The notes beneath the pieces are model-generated. The model saw only the letters and a program-made list of their open reading frames with translations. It did no database searches and was not told the DNA's origin. A stretch of DNA of 64,000 nt from Aliiroseovarius sediminilitoris (GTDB lineage Bacteria; Pseudomonadota; Alphaproteobacteria; Rhodobacterales; Rhodobacteraceae), in NCBI RefSeq assembly GCF_900109955.1, contig NZ_FOJB01000001.1, positions 1,240,001 through 1,304,000 of the forward strand, given 5' to 3'. A program made the position numbers and the translations under genes. Below are positions 51,393 through 60,895 of the stretch, one piece after another (position 1 is the first letter of the stretch; the number at the start of each line of letters is the position of its first letter).

Positions 51393-52760
51393 ATGAGCGG
51401 ATTTGACTATGACCTCTTTGTGATTGGTGGCGGATCGGGCGGCGTGCGCGCGGGTCGCGTGGCGGCCGAAAGCGGCGCCAAGGTCGCGCTGGCGGAAGAG
51501 TTTCGCATGGGCGGCACCTGCGTGATCCGGGGTTGCGTGCCGAAAAAGCTGATGGTCTTTGCCTCGCAATTCGGTCCCGCTGCCGATGCGGCCCGTGCCT
51601 TTGGCTGGCAGAACAATGCGCGCGGCGATTTCGATTGGACCGGCACGTTCCGGCCCACGCTTCACGCCGAACTCGACAGGCTGGAAGGTATCTATACCAA
51701 GAATCTTGGCAACTCGGGTGCTGACATTTTCCATGCTCGGGCCACGATCAAGGATGCTCATACGGTCGAACTGTCGACGGGCGAGGCCTTCACAGCCAAG
51801 CATATTCTTGTGGCGACCGGCGGTCGGCCCTTCCTGCCTGACACACCCGGTGCGCAGGAATTGGGCATCACCTCGAACGAGGTGTTCAATCTGGACGATT
51901 TCCCCAAGCGGATTCTGATCGTTGGCGGCGGCTATATCGCCTGTGAATTCGCCTGCATCTTCAACGGGCTGGGCAGCCATGTCGCGCAGTGGTATCGCGG
52001 TGCGCAAATCCTGCGCGGCTTTGATGACGAAGTGCGCGGTTTTTTGGCCGAACATATTCACGAGCGTGGCGTCGATCTGCATGTCGGTCTTGAAGTTGAA
52101 CAGATGGAGCGTCGTGATGGTGCCATACTGGTCACGGGCACGGATGGACGGTCAGAGATGTTCGATCAGGTGCTGTTTGCCACCGGGCGAACGCCCAATA
52201 CAGACGGGCTTGGTCTGGAAGACGTGGGCGTCAAGCTGGGTCGCGGCGGTGAAGTGGTCGTGGATGACTACAGCCAGACCTCGGTTCCGTCGATCTATGC
52301 GGTCGGGGATGTCACGAACCGGATCAATCTGACCCCGGTCGCGATCCGCGAAGGGATGGCGTTTGTTGAAACTGTGTTCAACGGCAACCCGACCAAACCA
52401 GACCACGAAAACGTCGCTTCGGCGGTGTTTACGCAGCCAGAATACGGCACGGTTGGATTGTCGGAAGAGGACGCACGTGCCCGCGAAAAGATCGATGTCT
52501 ACTGCGCCGCGTTCCGCCCCATGCAAAAAAGTTTCATTGGTATGAATGAACGCGTGTTGTTCAAGTTGGTCGTCAGCCAGGAAACCCAGAAGGTTCTTGG
52601 CTGTCATATTGTGGGTGACGGGGCAGGCGAAATGATCCAACTGGTCGCTATTGCCGTGAAGATGGGGGCCACCAAGGCAGATTTTGATCGCACGGTTGCA
52701 GTTCACCCGACCATGTCGGAAGAAATCGTGCTGATGAAGTCGCCCACGCGCAGCGATTAA
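51393..52760 (+). CDS. gor: glutathione-disulfide reductase
   Basis: NADPH-dependent reduction of glutathione disulfide. The 455-residue flavoprotein has the FAD motif IGGGSGGVRAGR (10-21), the redox pair GGTCVIRGCVPKKL (Cys at about 44 and 49), the NADPH fold IVGGGYIACEFA, the second FAD motif YAVGDVTNR and the C-terminal HPTMSEE with the catalytic His. The ATG at 51393 sits nine bases after AAGG; the ATG two codons earlier would be too close to that site. Fits the class of bacterial glutathione rather than lipoamide reductases. Confidence 0.94.
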   Translation: MSGFDYDLFVIGGGSGGVRAGRVAAESGAKVALAEEFRMGGTCVIRGCVPKKLMVFASQFGPAADAARAFGWQNNARGDFDWTGTFRPTLHAELDRLEGIYTKNLGNSGADIFHARATIKDAHTVELSTGEAFTAKHILVATGGRPFLPDTPGAQELGITSNEVFNLDDFPKRILIVGGGYIACEFACIFNGLGSHVAQWYRGAQILRGFDDEVRGFLAEHIHERGVDLHVGLEVEQMERRDGAILVTGTDGRSEMFDQVLFATGRTPNTDGLGLEDVGVKLGRGGEVVVDDYSQTSVPSIYAVGDVTNRINLTPVAIREGMAFVETVFNGNPTKPDHENVASAVFTQPEYGTVGLSEEDARAREKIDVYCAAFRPMQKSFIGMNERVLFKLVVSQETQKVLGCHIVGDGAGEMIQLVAIAVKMGATKADFDRTVAVHPTMSEEIVLMKSPTRSD

Positions 52761-52901
52761 GCCCCAATCCGATATCGAAATGCGAATGCACAGGAAATTC
52801 AACTCGAAACGGGGCGTATCGCCCCCTCTGTGCCTTGAAATCCGGCCCGCAAAGGGTCAGGTATGACGACGAAACCATTTACGTGGAAGGAATAGGACCA
52901 G

Positions 52902-54047
52902 ATGGCCAGCGATAATGGCGGTCCCTGGGGCGGCGGTGGAAACCGTGACGGCTCTGGTGGGCGTCCCCCCTCGAACGGTGGCGGCAACCGTGGCGGTAAA
53001 GATCAACCGCAAATGCCCGAGATTGAAGAACTGATGAAAAAGGGACAGGAGCAGTTGCGCGTCCTGATGGGCGGTCGTGGCGACAAAGGTCGCGGTGGCG
53101 GCTCAGGTGGTGGCACCGGCGGGCCCAGCTTCGGACGCGGATCGATCCTGTTGGTGGCGCTGGTCGCTGTGGCGGTCTGGGTATTTGCGAGTTTCTATCG
53201 CGTGGACACATCGGAGCAATCGGTCGAGCTTCTGTTCGGTGAACGCTATGGCGTTGGTCAAGAGGGTCTGAACTTTGCGCCCTGGCCCATTGTCACAAGG
53301 GAAATCTATCCGGTAACGCGTGAAAACGTGATCAATATTGGTGACGGCACCAATGAAGGCCTGATGCTGACGGGCGACGAAAACATCGTCGATATCGACT
53401 ATCAGGTCGTCTGGAACATCTCGGACCTCGAGAAATTTGTCTTTAACCTTGCCGCGCCGGAAAACACCATTCGCGCGGTATCGGAATCGGCCATGCGCGA
53501 GATTATCGCGCGTTCGCGTCTTTCTCCGATCCTGACCTCGGATCGCGGAATCATTGCTCAGGATTTGCAAGAGCTGATCCAGTCGACGCTGGATGGGTAT
53601 CAGTCCGGGGTAAACATCGTTCGGGTGAACTTTGACAAGGCCGACCCGCCTGAAGACGTGATTGACAGTTTCCGCGAAGTGCAGGCAGCCGAACAGACCC
53701 GCGACACGCTTCAGAAACAAGCCGACGCTTATGCAAACCGTGTGGTTGCAGCGGCACGTGGTGAAGCCGCACAGCTTTTGGAAGAAGCCGAAGGCTATCG
53801 CGCCCGCGTGGTCAACGAGGCCGAAGGTGAAGCCGCCCGGTTTATCGCTGTTTACGATGAGTTCGCGAAGGCTCCGGATATCACGCGAAAGCGTCTGTAT
53901 CTGGAAACGATCGAGAAAGTGATGCGCAGCGTGGACAAGGTGATCCTTGACGACAATGTCGGTGGGGAAGGGGGCGTAGTGCCCTATCTGCCGCTGAACG
54001 AATTGACGCGCAAACCAGCGCAAACAACGGACGGAGGGGCGAACTGA
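52902..54047 (+). CDS. hflK: FtsH modulator HflK
   Basis: HflK and HflC form a large membrane complex around the FtsH protease. The 381-residue protein has a Gly-rich cytoplasmic N terminus (residues 1-80, strings of GGG, GGN), one membrane helix (about 81-101), the SPFH/band 7 domain starting SEQSVELLFGERY, and a long coiled stretch (QAAEQTRDTLQKQADAYAN region). The stop overlaps the hflC ATG by one base. AAGGAA stands before the ATG. Confidence 0.95.
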   Translation: MASDNGGPWGGGGNRDGSGGRPPSNGGGNRGGKDQPQMPEIEELMKKGQEQLRVLMGGRGDKGRGGGSGGGTGGPSFGRGSILLVALVAVAVWVFASFYRVDTSEQSVELLFGERYGVGQEGLNFAPWPIVTREIYPVTRENVINIGDGTNEGLMLTGDENIVDIDYQVVWNISDLEKFVFNLAAPENTIRAVSESAMREIIARSRLSPILTSDRGIIAQDLQELIQSTLDGYQSGVNIVRVNFDKADPPEDVIDSFREVQAAEQTRDTLQKQADAYANRVVAAARGEAAQLLEEAEGYRARVVNEAEGEAARFIAVYDEFAKAPDITRKRLYLETIEKVMRSVDKVILDDNVGGEGGVVPYLPLNELTRKPAQTTDGGAN

Positions 54048-54916
54048 TGAAACGCACACAAATCATCCTTGTCGCCGTTGTGGCGGTGCTGTTTGGCGCG
54101 TTGCAGGCGATCTATATCGTCGATGAACGCGAGGTCGCGCTACGGCTCTGGTTTGGTGAGGTGCAGGCCGAGATCACGGATCCGGGTCTGTATTTCAAGA
54201 TCCCCGTGCTGCACGAGATCGTCAAATATGACGGTCGGATCCTGCCCCTGGAAACCAGCAAACTTGAGGTGACGCCCGCGGATAGCCGGCGGCTTGAAGT
54301 TGACGCCTTCGCACGCTGGCGTATCTCGGACGCCAAGCAATTCCGCCGTGCCGTGGGAGCAAGCTCGATCGCCGGTGCACAACCGCGTCTTGAACGGATC
54401 CTGAACGCCGAACTGCGTGAGGTTCTTGGTAAAGTGAACTCTGGCGCGGTTCTGTCTGCCGACCGGGTTCTTCTGATGAACCAGATCCGCGATCAAGCCC
54501 GTACGCAGGCGGCGTCGCTGGGGGTCGAGATCATCGACGTGCGCATCAAGCGCGCCGATCTGCCCAAGCAAAACCTTGAAGCAACCTTCGAACGGATGCG
54601 TGCAGAACGTCAGCGTCTGGCCGCCGATGAAATCGCACGCGGTAACGAAGCGGCCCAGCGTTTGCGGGCCACCGCAGACCGGACCGTGGTCGAAACCGTG
54701 TCCGAGGCGCGCAAGCAGGCCCAGATCATCCGGGGTGAGGCTGACGCCCGCCGCAACGGCATTCTGGCCGATGCACTGGGTCGCGACGAGGAATTCTATG
54801 CCTTCCTGCGATCGCTGGAAGCCTATGAAAATTCGCTGCTTGGTGCCAACTCGTCGATGGTTCTGTCGCCGGACAGCGAGTTCTTCGACTATCTGAAATC
54901 GGATACGGGCCGGTGA
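54047..54916 (+). CDS. hflC: FtsH modulator HflC
   Basis: Partner of HflK. The 289-residue protein has an N-terminal membrane anchor (about residues 4-24), a band 7 domain from EREVALRLWFGEVQAEI, and the helical segment with RIKRADLPKQNLEATFERMRAER typical of HflC. Start overlaps the hflK stop (TGATG); its own stop overlaps the GTG of the DUF2065 gene, so three coupled genes. Confidence 0.95.
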   Translation: MKRTQIILVAVVAVLFGALQAIYIVDEREVALRLWFGEVQAEITDPGLYFKIPVLHEIVKYDGRILPLETSKLEVTPADSRRLEVDAFARWRISDAKQFRRAVGASSIAGAQPRLERILNAELREVLGKVNSGAVLSADRVLLMNQIRDQARTQAASLGVEIIDVRIKRADLPKQNLEATFERMRAERQRLAADEIARGNEAAQRLRATADRTVVETVSEARKQAQIIRGEADARRNGILADALGRDEEFYAFLRSLEAYENSLLGANSSMVLSPDSEFFDYLKSDTGR

Positions 54917-55101
54917 TCTCGACGGTTGTGTTTGGGATCGGGCTTGTGCTCGTGATCGAGGGGCTGGTGTTCGCACTGGCCCCTTCGCGTTTGGATGATC
55001 TTGTGGCCATGATGGCCGCAATGTCACGTGACCAGCGTCGGCTTATCGGGCTTGTGGCGCTGGCTTTGGGTGTTGTGCTGGTCTGGATGTCGCGTGGGTG
55101 A
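54913..55101 (+). CDS. DUF2065 (YjeT-type) small membrane protein
   Basis: A 62-residue protein with two hydrophobic helices (residues 5-23 and 44-58) around a short MAAMSRDQRRLIG loop, the DUF2065 pattern. In many proteobacteria this gene follows hflC. It begins at GTG 54913, overlapping the hflC stop as GTGA. Function unknown; the conserved neighbourhood suggests a link with HflKC-FtsH. Confidence 0.85.
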   Translation: MISTVVFGIGLVLVIEGLVFALAPSRLDDLVAMMAAMSRDQRRLIGLVALALGVVLVWMSRG

Positions 55102-55215
55102 TCCAGCGGAAAATATCGTTCGCGTCCAGCGTGTCACTTTGTCCATGCCGCATAATTTACTTGCTATGTGGAGCAAGTTGTTTATCGGTGCCCGAGTTCT
55201 TTGCAAAGCAGGCCT

Positions 55216-56262
55216 ATGAAACATACCCCAGATTTTCCGCAATCATCCGATGACACGAAATCCGCGAGGGACTGGGTCAAGACCTTGGCCGCCTATCGCG
55301 AACCGAACCAGTGGCGCAGCGCGTTTGAACTGGCGGTCAGCATCGGTCCGTTCATCCTTTTGTGGGGTCTGGCGTGGTTGTCGATGTCGGTCAGTCTTTG
55401 GCTGACACTTGCGATTTCAATCGTCAACGCGCTGTTTCTATTGCGTTTGTTTACCATTCAGCACGATTGCGGCCACGGCGCGTTCTTCAAGCAACGCGCG
55501 CTCAGTGATTGGGTTGGGCGGGTGATCGGGGTTTTGACACTGACACCTTATGCTGTCTGGCGGCGCACCCATTCGATCCATCACAGCTCGGCCGGACATC
55601 TGGGCAAGCGTGGCATTGGCGACATCATGACCCTGACAGTTGACGAATATAACAGCCTGTCACGGTTCGAGCGTTTGCGGTATCGCATCTATCGCAATCC
55701 GGTTTTCCTGTTCGGATTTGGACCGGGCTATCTGTTCCTTCTGCAAAACCGCCTGCCGCTTGGCCTGATGAACAGTGCGCGGTACTGGATCAGCGCGATG
55801 GGCACCAATCTGGCCATCCTCGCCGCGCTGGTGGTGATCTGGTATTTCGGCGGCTTCTCGGCGCTTTTGCTGATCTTCTTGCCGACCACCATACTGGCCG
55901 CGACGGCTGGCATGTGGTTGTTCTATGTGCAGCACCAGTTTGAAGACACGCATTGGAGCACCGAAGAGGATTGGCAATTGCACGACGCGGCCCTTGAAGG
56001 CAGCTCGCATTATATCATGCCACCAGTGCTGCAATGGTTCAGTGCCAATATCGGTATCCACCACGTGCACCATCTTTACAGCCGCATCCCGTTCTATCGC
56101 CTGACCGAAGTGCTGCGTGACCACGCGGAACTGGCGCAGGCCAACCGCATGACCATAGCCGAAAGCCTGTCATGCGCGCGACTGCATCTGTGGGATGCGA
56201 ACCGCAAGCAATTGTTGTCGTTCTCGCAGGCCCGTGCGATCTATGGCTCGGTCGCGGGTTAG
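55216..56262 (+). CDS. membrane fatty acid desaturase
   Basis: A 348-residue membrane desaturase with the three histidine boxes of the diiron acyl-lipid type: HDCGH (83-87), HSIHH (119-123) and HHVHH (282-286), plus four main transmembrane helices. This pattern matches omega-6/delta-12-type bacterial desaturases, which add a double bond to membrane acyl chains; position and substrate are not readable. The ATG at 55216 follows AAAGCAGG. It stands between the hfl operon and the degP-type gene, which are often neighbours in related genomes, so it may be an insertion. Confidence 0.88.
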   Translation: MKHTPDFPQSSDDTKSARDWVKTLAAYREPNQWRSAFELAVSIGPFILLWGLAWLSMSVSLWLTLAISIVNALFLLRLFTIQHDCGHGAFFKQRALSDWVGRVIGVLTLTPYAVWRRTHSIHHSSAGHLGKRGIGDIMTLTVDEYNSLSRFERLRYRIYRNPVFLFGFGPGYLFLLQNRLPLGLMNSARYWISAMGTNLAILAALVVIWYFGGFSALLLIFLPTTILAATAGMWLFYVQHQFEDTHWSTEEDWQLHDAALEGSSHYIMPPVLQWFSANIGIHHVHHLYSRIPFYRLTEVLRDHAELAQANRMTIAESLSCARLHLWDANRKQLLSFSQARAIYGSVAG

Positions 56263-56304
56263 AACCTGTTGGCATCCTTCCGCGTGTCACGCAGCATTAC
56301 AGAC

Positions 56305-56322
56305 GTTCACATGCCGGTGAAC
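56305..56322. repeat. inverted repeat upstream of the Do-type protease
   Basis: GTTCAC-N6-GTGAAC, perfect six-base arms, about 100 bases before the GTG start. Possible operator. Confidence 0.35.
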
Positions 56323-56349
56323 ACTGTTCTGGAGCTTTGCTTTGCGCAT

Positions 56350-56371
56350 TAGTCTCCCTATCTAGAGACTA
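56350..56371. promoter_or_regulatory. second inverted repeat upstream of the Do-type protease
   Basis: TAGTCTC-N8-GAGACTA, perfect seven-base arms, 49 bases before the start. A CGGGCC-GA-GGCCCG hairpin (56380-56393) follows in the leader. Operator or leader structure; no regulator is assigned. Confidence 0.45.
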
Positions 56372-56419
56372 TTCGTGAACGGGCCGAGGCCCGAAACTGT
56401 TTCTTGAAAGGAGAGAGGT

Positions 56420-57913
56420 GTGAAAGTGCAGGCGATTTCCCCCGAACATGCTCAAACGCGGGGCTTACACGCTTTTGTCGGGCTTATCATGGCGTTGGCC
56501 ATGATCCTTGCAACGGGCTTGCAGGCCGAGGCGCGCAGCGCCCCTGACAGCTTTGCCGATCTGGCCGAACAGGTCAGTCCGGCGGTGGTGAATATCACTA
56601 CGTCGACCATCATCGCGCAAAGAACCGGCAACCAGCCTATGATCCCGGAAGGCAGCCCGTTCGAAGATTTCTTCCGTGATTTTCTGGATCGCAATCAGCC
56701 AGGCGGGCCAAATGGCAATGACAACCAGCCACGCCAGCGCCGCAGTCAGGCCCTTGGCTCGGGTTTCGTGATTTCCGAGGATGGATTCATCGTGACCAAC
56801 AACCACGTCATCGATGGCGCGGATGAGATCATGATTGAGTTTTTCAACGGTGGCGGTGAATTGCCCGCCAAAGTGATTGGCACCGACCCCAACACCGACA
56901 TCGCTGTTTTGAAAGTGGAAAGCGACAAGCCACTGCCTTTCGTGACCTTTGGTGACAGTGACATCATGCGCGTCGGCGACTGGGTGATGGCCGTCGGCAA
57001 TCCGCTTGGGCAGGGTTTTTCGGTTTCAGCCGGGATCGTATCGCAGCGCAATCGCGAGCTGTCAGGTGCCTATGACGACTTCATCCAGACGGATGCGGCG
57101 ATCAACCGCGGCAACTCGGGCGGGCCGCTGTTCAACATGGATGGCGAAGTGGTCGGGGTGAACACTGCGATCCTTAGCCCCAATGGCGGCTCGATCGGTA
57201 TCGGGTTTGCAATGTCTTCAGCCGTCGTCAAACGCGTTGTGGATCAGTTGAAAGAATTCGGCGAAACCCGCCGTGGCTGGCTGGGTGTGCGCATTCAGGA
57301 CATCACCGACGATATCGCCGAGGCGATGGGGCTTGAAAGCACCAACGGCGCTTTGATCACGGACGTGCCGGATGGACCGGCCAAGGATGCGGGCATTCTG
57401 CCCAATGACGTCATCCTGTCCTTCGATGGCACCGAAGTGACGAGCACGCGCGAACTTGTGCGCATCGTCGGCAATGCGCCTGTTGGCAAAGCGGTGCGCG
57501 TGGTGATCTTGCGCGAGGGGCAGACCGAAACGCTGAAAATCACGCTTGGACGTCGCGAAGATGCCAATGCAGCACCCGGCGATGCCCCGAGCGAGGACGC
57601 ACCAGACGCGCCAGCAGAAGGCAAAGTTCTGGGCATGACCTTAGGTGAACTGGACGACATGCGTCGCGACGACCTTGGGTTGCCGCCTACGGCTGAAGGG
57701 CTGATCGTGCTGGACATCGACGAAGACAGCGAGGCCTTTGAAAAAGGCATTCGGGCCGGTGACGTCGTGGCTGAAGCCGGGCAAGAATCCGTCAATTCGA
57801 TCGACGCGCTGGAAGCACGTCTTGAGGATGCCAAGGACGGCGGGCGTAAATCGGTGCTGCTGCTGGTGCGTCGCGACGACAACCCACGGTTCGTCGCGCT
57901 GACACTGGAATAG
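56420..57913 (+). CDS. Do-family periplasmic serine protease (DegP/DegQ/MucD type)
   Basis: Periplasmic protease-chaperone that removes damaged envelope proteins. The 497-residue protein has a signal sequence (cut after about residue 39), the trypsin-like triad His129 (NNHVID), Asp160 (NTDIAVLK) and Ser233 (RGNSGGPLF), then two PDZ domains (about 270-360 and 400-490; WLGVRIQDI and PDGPAKDAGI; GLIVLDIDE and ASEKG-like EAFEKGIRAGD). AAAGGAGAGAGG precedes the GTG start. The leader has two inverted repeats. It ends at back-to-back terminators. Confidence 0.94.
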   Translation: MKVQAISPEHAQTRGLHAFVGLIMALAMILATGLQAEARSAPDSFADLAEQVSPAVVNITTSTIIAQRTGNQPMIPEGSPFEDFFRDFLDRNQPGGPNGNDNQPRQRRSQALGSGFVISEDGFIVTNNHVIDGADEIMIEFFNGGGELPAKVIGTDPNTDIAVLKVESDKPLPFVTFGDSDIMRVGDWVMAVGNPLGQGFSVSAGIVSQRNRELSGAYDDFIQTDAAINRGNSGGPLFNMDGEVVGVNTAILSPNGGSIGIGFAMSSAVVKRVVDQLKEFGETRRGWLGVRIQDITDDIAEAMGLESTNGALITDVPDGPAKDAGILPNDVILSFDGTEVTSTRELVRIVGNAPVGKAVRVVILREGQTETLKITLGRREDANAAPGDAPSEDAPDAPAEGKVLGMTLGELDDMRRDDLGLPPTAEGLIVLDIDEDSEAFEKGIRAGDVVAEAGQESVNSIDALEARLEDAKDGGRKSVLLLVRRDDNPRFVALTLE

Positions 57914-57930
57914 GCGACCGACAAAAGAAA

Positions 57931-57958
57931 ACCCCGTGCGGCAGATGCCGAACGGGGT
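57931..57958 (-). terminator. terminator of the DUF1127 gene
   Basis: ACCCCGT (57931-57937) pairs with ACGGGGT (57952-57958), with an inner CGGCA/TGCCG stem; on the minus strand it is followed by TTTTCTTTT. It closes the minus-strand DUF1127 transcript. Confidence 0.75.
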
Positions 57959-57962
57959 GGCA

Positions 57963-57991
57963 AGCCCGCGCCAGAGAAGCGCGGGCTTTTT
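57963..57991 (+). terminator. terminator of the Do-type protease gene
   Basis: AGCCCGCG (57963-57970) pairs with CGCGGGCT (57980-57987) over nine bases, followed by TTTTT on the plus strand. About 50 bases past the protease stop. Confidence 0.85.
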
Positions 57992-58004
57992 CGTGGTGGT
58001 GATC

Positions 58005-58202
58005 TTACAGCGAGCTGATGTCAGCGCGGCACAGCCCGATATCGTCAAGCTCGCGGTCGCTCAGCTTGGCCAGGGCGTTCCGGGTCATACGGGCGTCATT
58101 CCAGACGCGGACCGTGACAACAAGTTTGCGGAACGCGGCGGACAAACGGCCGCCGAATGACGCACCGCTCACAGGGATATATGTCGTTTCGAAAGCAGCC
58201 AT
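58005..58202 (-). CDS. DUF1127 small protein
   Basis: A 65-residue protein ending in the DUF1127 core: VWNDARMTRNALAKLSDRELDDIGLCRADI. Such proteins are plentiful in Rhodobacterales; in Rhodobacter sphaeroides one (CcaF1) works on RNA turnover and small RNAs under stress, others act in phosphate and carbon metabolism. A direct role here is unproven. AAGGA stands eight bases before the ATG at 58202. It ends at its own terminator, convergent with the protease gene. Confidence 0.92.
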   Translation of the reverse strand: MAAFETTYIPVSGASFGGRLSAAFRKLVVTVRVWNDARMTRNALAKLSDRELDDIGLCRADISSL

Positions 58203-58574
58203 TTTTCGGATCCTTCTCGGTTAGATAACGGCAACAAGCACGATTGCTTTGGCGGGCATCTAGGCCCGATTTTCGAGGGCGGCAAGATCGCAAAATGCAT
58301 GACTCATATGCGTTTTCTGCAACGGGTCGCAATTGGGATATGCGAAGTCGAAAACAGGCTGAATCCGTCGATTTTCGACCCGCGACATTCTGTCCGGTGG
58401 GACGGCATGTGGCTTAAAAGCCTCACGTTCCCGATCGCGCCAACGGACCTTGGGAATCACTGTCGCCGCAATTGCTTCTGGCGCGTGTTCTCGTTTCGTG
58501 CTAGTCCGGTTTGCAACAAGAGCGCCGCGCATCTGTGTGAGCGACCGGACAGAGCAGACAGGGCAGGATAGGAC
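58203..58574. other. 372-base gap between the DUF1127 gene and ruvC
   Basis: Holds the divergent control regions of the DUF1127 gene (minus) and ruvCAB (plus). A frame at 58299-58571 is open but lacks a ribosome site and family features. A LexA-like half-site pair lies at 58487-58501. Otherwise nothing supported. Confidence 0.55.
58487..58501 (+). promoter_or_regulatory. degenerate LexA-like box before ruvC
   Basis: GTTC-N7-GTGC, against the alphaproteobacterial LexA consensus GTTC-N7-GTTC (seven of eight fixed bases), 74 bases before the ruvC ATG. Chance matches of this quality are not rare. Confidence 0.25.
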
Positions 58575-59081
58575 ATGCGCGTAATTGGCATTGATCCGGG
58601 GCTTCGGAACCTTGGCTGGGGCGTGATCGACACCGATGGCACGCGGATGTCGCACGTGGCCAACGGGATTTGCCATTCGCGCACGGGCGAACTGGCCTCG
58701 CGGTTGTTGTCGCTTTATGATCAATTGTCCGAGGTGCTTGCGCTTTATGCCCCCGACACTGCCGCAGTGGAACAGACTTTCGTGAACAAGGACGCGGTTG
58801 CCACATTGAAGCTGGGGCAGGCGCGCGGGATTGCACTGCTTGTGCCGGCCAGGGCGGGGCTACCCATCGGGGAATATGCGCCCAACGCGGTCAAGAAAGC
58901 CGTGGTGGGGGTCGGACACGCTGACAAGGTGCAGGTCGAACACATGGTGAAGATGCAGTTGCCGGGTGTGCAGATCAAAGGCGCGGATGCCGCCGACGCG
59001 TTGGCGATTGCGATCTGCCATGCCTTTCACGCCGGAAGCGCCGGGCGATTGGAAGCCGCGCTCAGAAAGGCGTCAGCATGA
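58575..59081 (+). CDS. ruvC: Holliday junction resolvase RuvC
   Basis: Cuts Holliday junctions in recombination. The 168-residue protein has the catalytic Asp7 in GIDPGLRN, a Glu in [11 protein letters not shown] (about 65), and the C-terminal Asp pair in [17 protein letters not shown] (about 138-154). CAGGATAGGAC precedes the ATG. The stop overlaps the ruvA start by four bases. Confidence 0.97.
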   Translation: MRVIGIDPGLRNLGWGVIDTDGTRMSHVANGICHSRTGELASRLLSLYDQLSEVLALYAPDTAAVEQTFVNKDAVATLKLGQARGIALLVPARAGLPIGEYAPNAVKKAVVGVGHADKVQVEHMVKMQLPGVQIKGADAADALAIAICHAFHAGSAGRLEAALRKASA

Positions 59082-59755
59082 TCGGAAAGATTGCGGGACG
59101 CATCGATTATCGCGCCGAAGATCACGTGCTGATCGACGTGCGCGGCGTGGGCTATCTGGTCTATGTCTCGGACCGCACCATGGCCAGCCTGCCCGGTCCG
59201 GGCGAAGCTGTTGCACTTTACACCGAGCTGCTGGTGCGCGAAGACAATCTGCAACTATTCGGCTTCACAACGCTGGTCGAGAAGGAATGGCACCGGCTGC
59301 TCATGAGCGTGCAGGGCATCGGGGCGAAGGCGTCGATGGCGATCCTTGGCACATTGGGGCCGGACGGGGTCAGCCGCGCCATTGCGCTGGGTGACTGGAA
59401 CGCGGTCAAGGCGGCCAAAGGCATCGGCCCCAAAACCGCGCAGCGCGTGGTGTTGGAGCTGAAAGACAAGGCGGCGTCTGTCATGGCGCTGTCGGGGCAG
59501 GCATCGGTTGCCACTGGCTCCTTTGTGCAGGATGACGCGGTGATCGAACCGTCCACACCCTCTGCGCCTGTCACCGCGCCCGTGTCCACAGGCAACGCCG
59601 CCGCACAATCCGAAGCTCTGTCGGCCCTGACCAACCTTGGCTACGCGCCCGGCGAGGCGGCGTCCGCCGTGGCACAGGCCTTGGGCGAGGATACGACGCT
59701 CGACACGTCCGGCCTGATCCGCGCCGCGCTGAAACTTCTTGCGCCCAAAGGGTAG
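59078..59755 (+). CDS. ruvA: Holliday junction helicase subunit RuvA
   Basis: RuvA binds the junction and loads RuvB. The 225-residue protein has the N-terminal OB-like domain ([20 protein letters not shown]), two helix-hairpin-helix motifs ([14 protein letters not shown] and [20 protein letters not shown]), an acidic-poor linker about residues 145-185, and a C-terminal RuvB-contacting domain ([16 protein letters not shown]). Begins in the ruvC stop (ATGA). Confidence 0.96.
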   Translation: MIGKIAGRIDYRAEDHVLIDVRGVGYLVYVSDRTMASLPGPGEAVALYTELLVREDNLQLFGFTTLVEKEWHRLLMSVQGIGAKASMAILGTLGPDGVSRAIALGDWNAVKAAKGIGPKTAQRVVLELKDKAASVMALSGQASVATGSFVQDDAVIEPSTPSAPVTAPVSTGNAAAQSEALSALTNLGYAPGEAASAVAQALGEDTTLDTSGLIRAALKLLAPKG

Positions 59756-59772
59756 GGGGCTAGAAAGAACGC

Positions 59773-60840
59773 ATGACCGCCTCTGACCCTGTGAACACGC
59801 CGGACCCGACGCTGCGCCCCGCGCCGCGCCCGGAAGACGCGGAAGATACCAACCGCGCCCTGCGCCCGCAAACGCTGGGCGACTTCATCGGACAAGCCGA
59901 GGCGCGGGCCAACCTGCGCATTTTCATCGAAAGCGCGCGCAAGCGTGGCGAGGCGATGGACCACGTGCTTTTTCACGGCCCGCCCGGTCTGGGTAAGACG
60001 ACGCTCGCGCAGATCATGGCGCGCGAGTTGGGCGTGAACTTTCGCATGACATCCGGCCCGGTGTTGGCCAAGGCCGGTGATCTGGCCGCGATCCTGACCA
60101 ATCTGGAAGCCAATGACGTGTTGTTCATTGACGAAATTCACAGGCTCAATCCGGTGGTCGAGGAAGTGCTGTATCCCGCGCTGGAAGATTTCGAACTGGA
60201 TCTGGTGATCGGCGAAGGCCCCGCCGCGCGCACCGTGCGGATTGAATTGCAGCCCTTCACGCTGGTGGGGGCCACCACCCGCTTGGGCCTTTTGACCACG
60301 CCGCTGCGCGACCGGTTCGGTATTCCTGTGCGGCTGCAATTTTACTCCGTCGATGAACTGCACGAGATTGTCACAAAAAACGCGATCAAGCTGGGCGCCC
60401 CTGCGGACACAGATGGCGCGCGTGAAATCGCGAAACGCGCCCGCGGCACCCCTCGGATCGCGGGGCGGCTCTTGCGCCGCGTGGTTGATTTTGCGGTGGT
60501 TGAGGGCGACGGGCGCATCACGCGCGACCTCGCCGACAATGCGCTGACGCGATTGGGCGTTGATCATCTGGGTCTGGACGGCGCGGACCGGCGCTATCTT
60601 GGCTTGATGGCCGAACATTATGGCGGCGGCCCGGTGGGTATCGAAACCCTGTCCGCCGCGCTTTCCGAAAGCCGCGATGCGCTGGAAGAGGTGATCGAGC
60701 CGTTCCTGCTGCAACAAGGGCTGATCCAGCGCACCCCGCGCGGGCGGATGCTGGGCCAGATCGCGTGGCGCCACCTTGGCCTGACTGCCCCGGCACCGCA
60801 GCAACGTGGCGAGGGACAAGGACAGCTTTTCGACGGTTGA
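59773..60840 (+). CDS. ruvB: Holliday junction helicase motor RuvB
   Basis: AAA+ motor for branch migration. The 355-residue protein has the [11 protein letters not shown] opening (31-41), Walker A GPPGLGKT (69-76), Walker B FIDEIHR, sensor and arginine-finger segments ([18 protein letters not shown]), and the winged-helix end with [11 protein letters not shown]. Seventeen bases after ruvA, in the same operon. Confidence 0.97.
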   Translation: MTASDPVNTPDPTLRPAPRPEDAEDTNRALRPQTLGDFIGQAEARANLRIFIESARKRGEAMDHVLFHGPPGLGKTTLAQIMARELGVNFRMTSGPVLAKAGDLAAILTNLEANDVLFIDEIHRLNPVVEEVLYPALEDFELDLVIGEGPAARTVRIELQPFTLVGATTRLGLLTTPLRDRFGIPVRLQFYSVDELHEIVTKNAIKLGAPADTDGAREIAKRARGTPRIAGRLLRRVVDFAVVEGDGRITRDLADNALTRLGVDHLGLDGADRRYLGLMAEHYGGGPVGIETLSAALSESRDALEEVIEPFLLQQGLIQRTPRGRMLGQIAWRHLGLTAPAPQQRGEGQGQLFDG

Positions 60841-60895
60841 CCCTTGAAACGCGCGTCCTTTTGCGGGACATCACGGCTCAGATCAGGAGACGCAG

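Noticed and set aside
58299-58571. 90-codon frame before ruvC
   Set aside because: No ribosome site, no hydrophobic core or family pattern, and it overlaps the control region of ruvCAB.
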